Assembly (NCBI RefSeq): GCF_003024525.3
Contig: NZ_CP035934.2
Span: 1,240,001-1,304,000 of the forward strand
Source of the DNA: Acinetobacter cumulans
GTDB taxonomy: Bacteria; Pseudomonadota; Gammaproteobacteria; Pseudomonadales; Moraxellaceae
Direction of reading: 5' to 3'
Length of the DNA: 64,000 nt
Shown here: one piece after another, positions 63,161 through 64,000 of the stretch
Layout of the letters: each line of letters starts with the position of its first letter
How positions within the stretch are numbered: the first letter of the stretch is position 1
Position numbers and translations under genes: made by a program
The notes under the pieces: model-generated
Database searches by the model: none
What the model was told of the DNA's origin: nothing
What the model saw: the letters and a program-made list of their open reading frames with translations, nothing else

Positions 63161-63678
63161 TATTGGCTCAAGGCAATCAAACTTTCACGAATAAAATAAG
63201 GTAAATCGGTAGATGATGGTGAAGAAATATAGAGGTTATTATCATTTACTACACTGACATCATAATAGACTGCACCTGCATCTATTAAAGACGATGCATT
63301 TGGTTTGTTAATTGTCATTAAGTGACCTGCCACAACCCGTGCTTGAATTAACAGTTGTGGAGCATTTGAAATACTCATAATTAATTTATGCGAATTGGCA
63401 AAATGTTGAATAAATTCGAGATAGCGCAGATCTTGAGAGAGGAGGTCATGTGAATGGCCACCGGGAATTAATAATGCATCAAAATTGTTTAAGTCAACTT
63501 CTGCAATGCTTTGATCAATTGTAACGGCGCTGGTGCAATGTTGACCATGAATGATTTTACCAGCTTGTGCTTCAATATTTAAAATCGAATGTCGAGCAGC
63601 ACGAAAGGCTTCTACGGTTTCGTCGTAATGTGTGTCTTCAAAATTATGGGTCACCAGTACAGCAATATTTTTTGGCAT
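63160..63678 (-). CDS. DJ-1/PfpI family protein lacking the usual nucleophile
   Basis: 172 residues from ATG 63678. The fold is clear: PKNIAVLVTHNFEDTHYDET and ALLIPGGHSHDLLSQD. The segment that carries the reactive cysteine reads IMSISNAPQLL where PfpI relatives have AxCHGPQLL, so Cys-His is replaced by Ser-Asn. Protease/deglycase activity through that cysteine should therefore be absent; binding or signalling roles remain open. The family assignment is strong, the function is not. Confidence 0.85.
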   Translation of the reverse strand: MPKNIAVLVTHNFEDTHYDETVEAFRAARHSILNIEAQAGKIIHGQHCTSAVTIDQSIAEVDLNNFDALLIPGGHSHDLLSQDLRYLEFIQHFANSHKLIMSISNAPQLLIQARVVAGHLMTINKPNASSLIDAGAVYYDVSVVNDNNLYISSPSSTDLPYFIRESLIALSQ

Positions 63679-64000
63679 GGTCGGAGACTCAAGAAATCTT
63701 TTAAAAAATATTACACCGTGTCTGCATTTATAAAGTGCGATATTTGTCATAATAAAGTATGAAAAGGTAACCAAGCCTCGGTACTCTAATCGTGTTTTTT
63801 TAAGACCTAGCACTCGGGCATTAGTTTGTGTGAAAGGTATTTCTTTTATGAAATTTTAATTGGAATAACTGAACTATTTTTTATGAATAAAGTGGTTGAG
63901 TTGGCTTTTTAGCTTAGATGTTGAATCATGAAAATTCCTGTAGTTTTCATAACTTAATAACAGGGTTGTATATATACAAAACAAGATTGAATGACACAAG
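63679..64000. other. Right-hand end of the window
   Basis: The promoter of the DJ-1/PfpI gene is expected here. From about 63814 to the edge the sequence is AT-rich and no gene or terminator was recognised. Confidence 0.4.

Noticed and set aside
1..64000. CRISPR array
   Set aside because: No regularly spaced direct repeats of 25-40 bases were seen; the repeated material found (lipoproteins, att-like copies, operators) does not have that form.

Overview
The window reads as a chromosomal segment of an Acinetobacter-like gammaproteobacterium. It is AT-rich, and the housekeeping set (glyA, rnk, ahpF, trhP/yfhL, fpr, trmO, mutT-thiE fusion, mrcB with an lpoP-like lipoprotein, nadK, dctA) has the protein style and small lineage-specific hypotheticals of that genus. 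Species assignment is not possible from this sequence alone. No tRNA, rRNA, CRISPR array or complete insertion sequence was seen.

Bases 1-18.1 kb are an accessory region. At the left edge is a 5'-truncated gene resembling EH-signature/ZorC-type anti-phage proteins, followed by a decayed IS66 transposase, a small hypothetical and a class II Fic protein. A three-gene ABC efflux operon (adaptor, FtsX-like permease, ATPase) follows. Then comes a sulfide/persulfide detoxification cluster: a BigR/SqrR-like ArsR repressor with its cysteine pair, two half-size YeeE/YedE transporters, a persulfide-dioxygenase-like MBL enzyme, a TauE/SafE exporter, a rhodanese and an AhpD-like protein. Next are arsenic genes: a glutaredoxin-type arsC, an ArsP/SO_0444 permease, a CxxC mini-thioredoxin, then arsR-arsC-acr3-arsH. 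A second, nearly identical fic gene closes the block. Three copies of an att-like sequence at about 3.3, 7.05 and 17.9 kb bracket the efflux operon and the sulfur/arsenic block, suggesting stepwise integration or recombination.

Bases 18.1-34 kb are mostly core: a hexapeptide acyltransferase, an orphan terminator that may end a small RNA, an ExoX-like exonuclease, a lipase lipoprotein, glyA, rnk, a TelA-type operon (two TelA-like proteins plus a membrane protein) divergent from a frameshifted gene, ahpF, a run of hairpins, and yfhL-trhP. At 34-37.8 kb lies a second arsR-arsC-acr3-arsH operon, whose arsR start codon is embedded in a 38-bp perfect palindrome, followed by a divergent PbrR/CadR-like MerR regulator and a cation-efflux protein.

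Bases 38.1-45.4 kb hold an orphan type VI secretion effector module: vgrG, a DUF4123 adaptor, four tandem paralogous lipoproteins (candidate immunity proteins) and a DUF2235/Tle1-like phospholipase effector. From 45.5 kb to the end the window is core-like: fpr, trmO, a MgtC/DUF4010 membrane protein, a GspE-type ATPase, a ygiW-qseB-qseC-like set, hemP under a Fur box, mutT-thiE, lpoP-like/mrcB, nadK, yeaC-like, ybiB-like, dctA with a dyad-rich leader, an acyl-CoA dehydrogenase and a DJ-1/PfpI protein lacking its usual cysteine.
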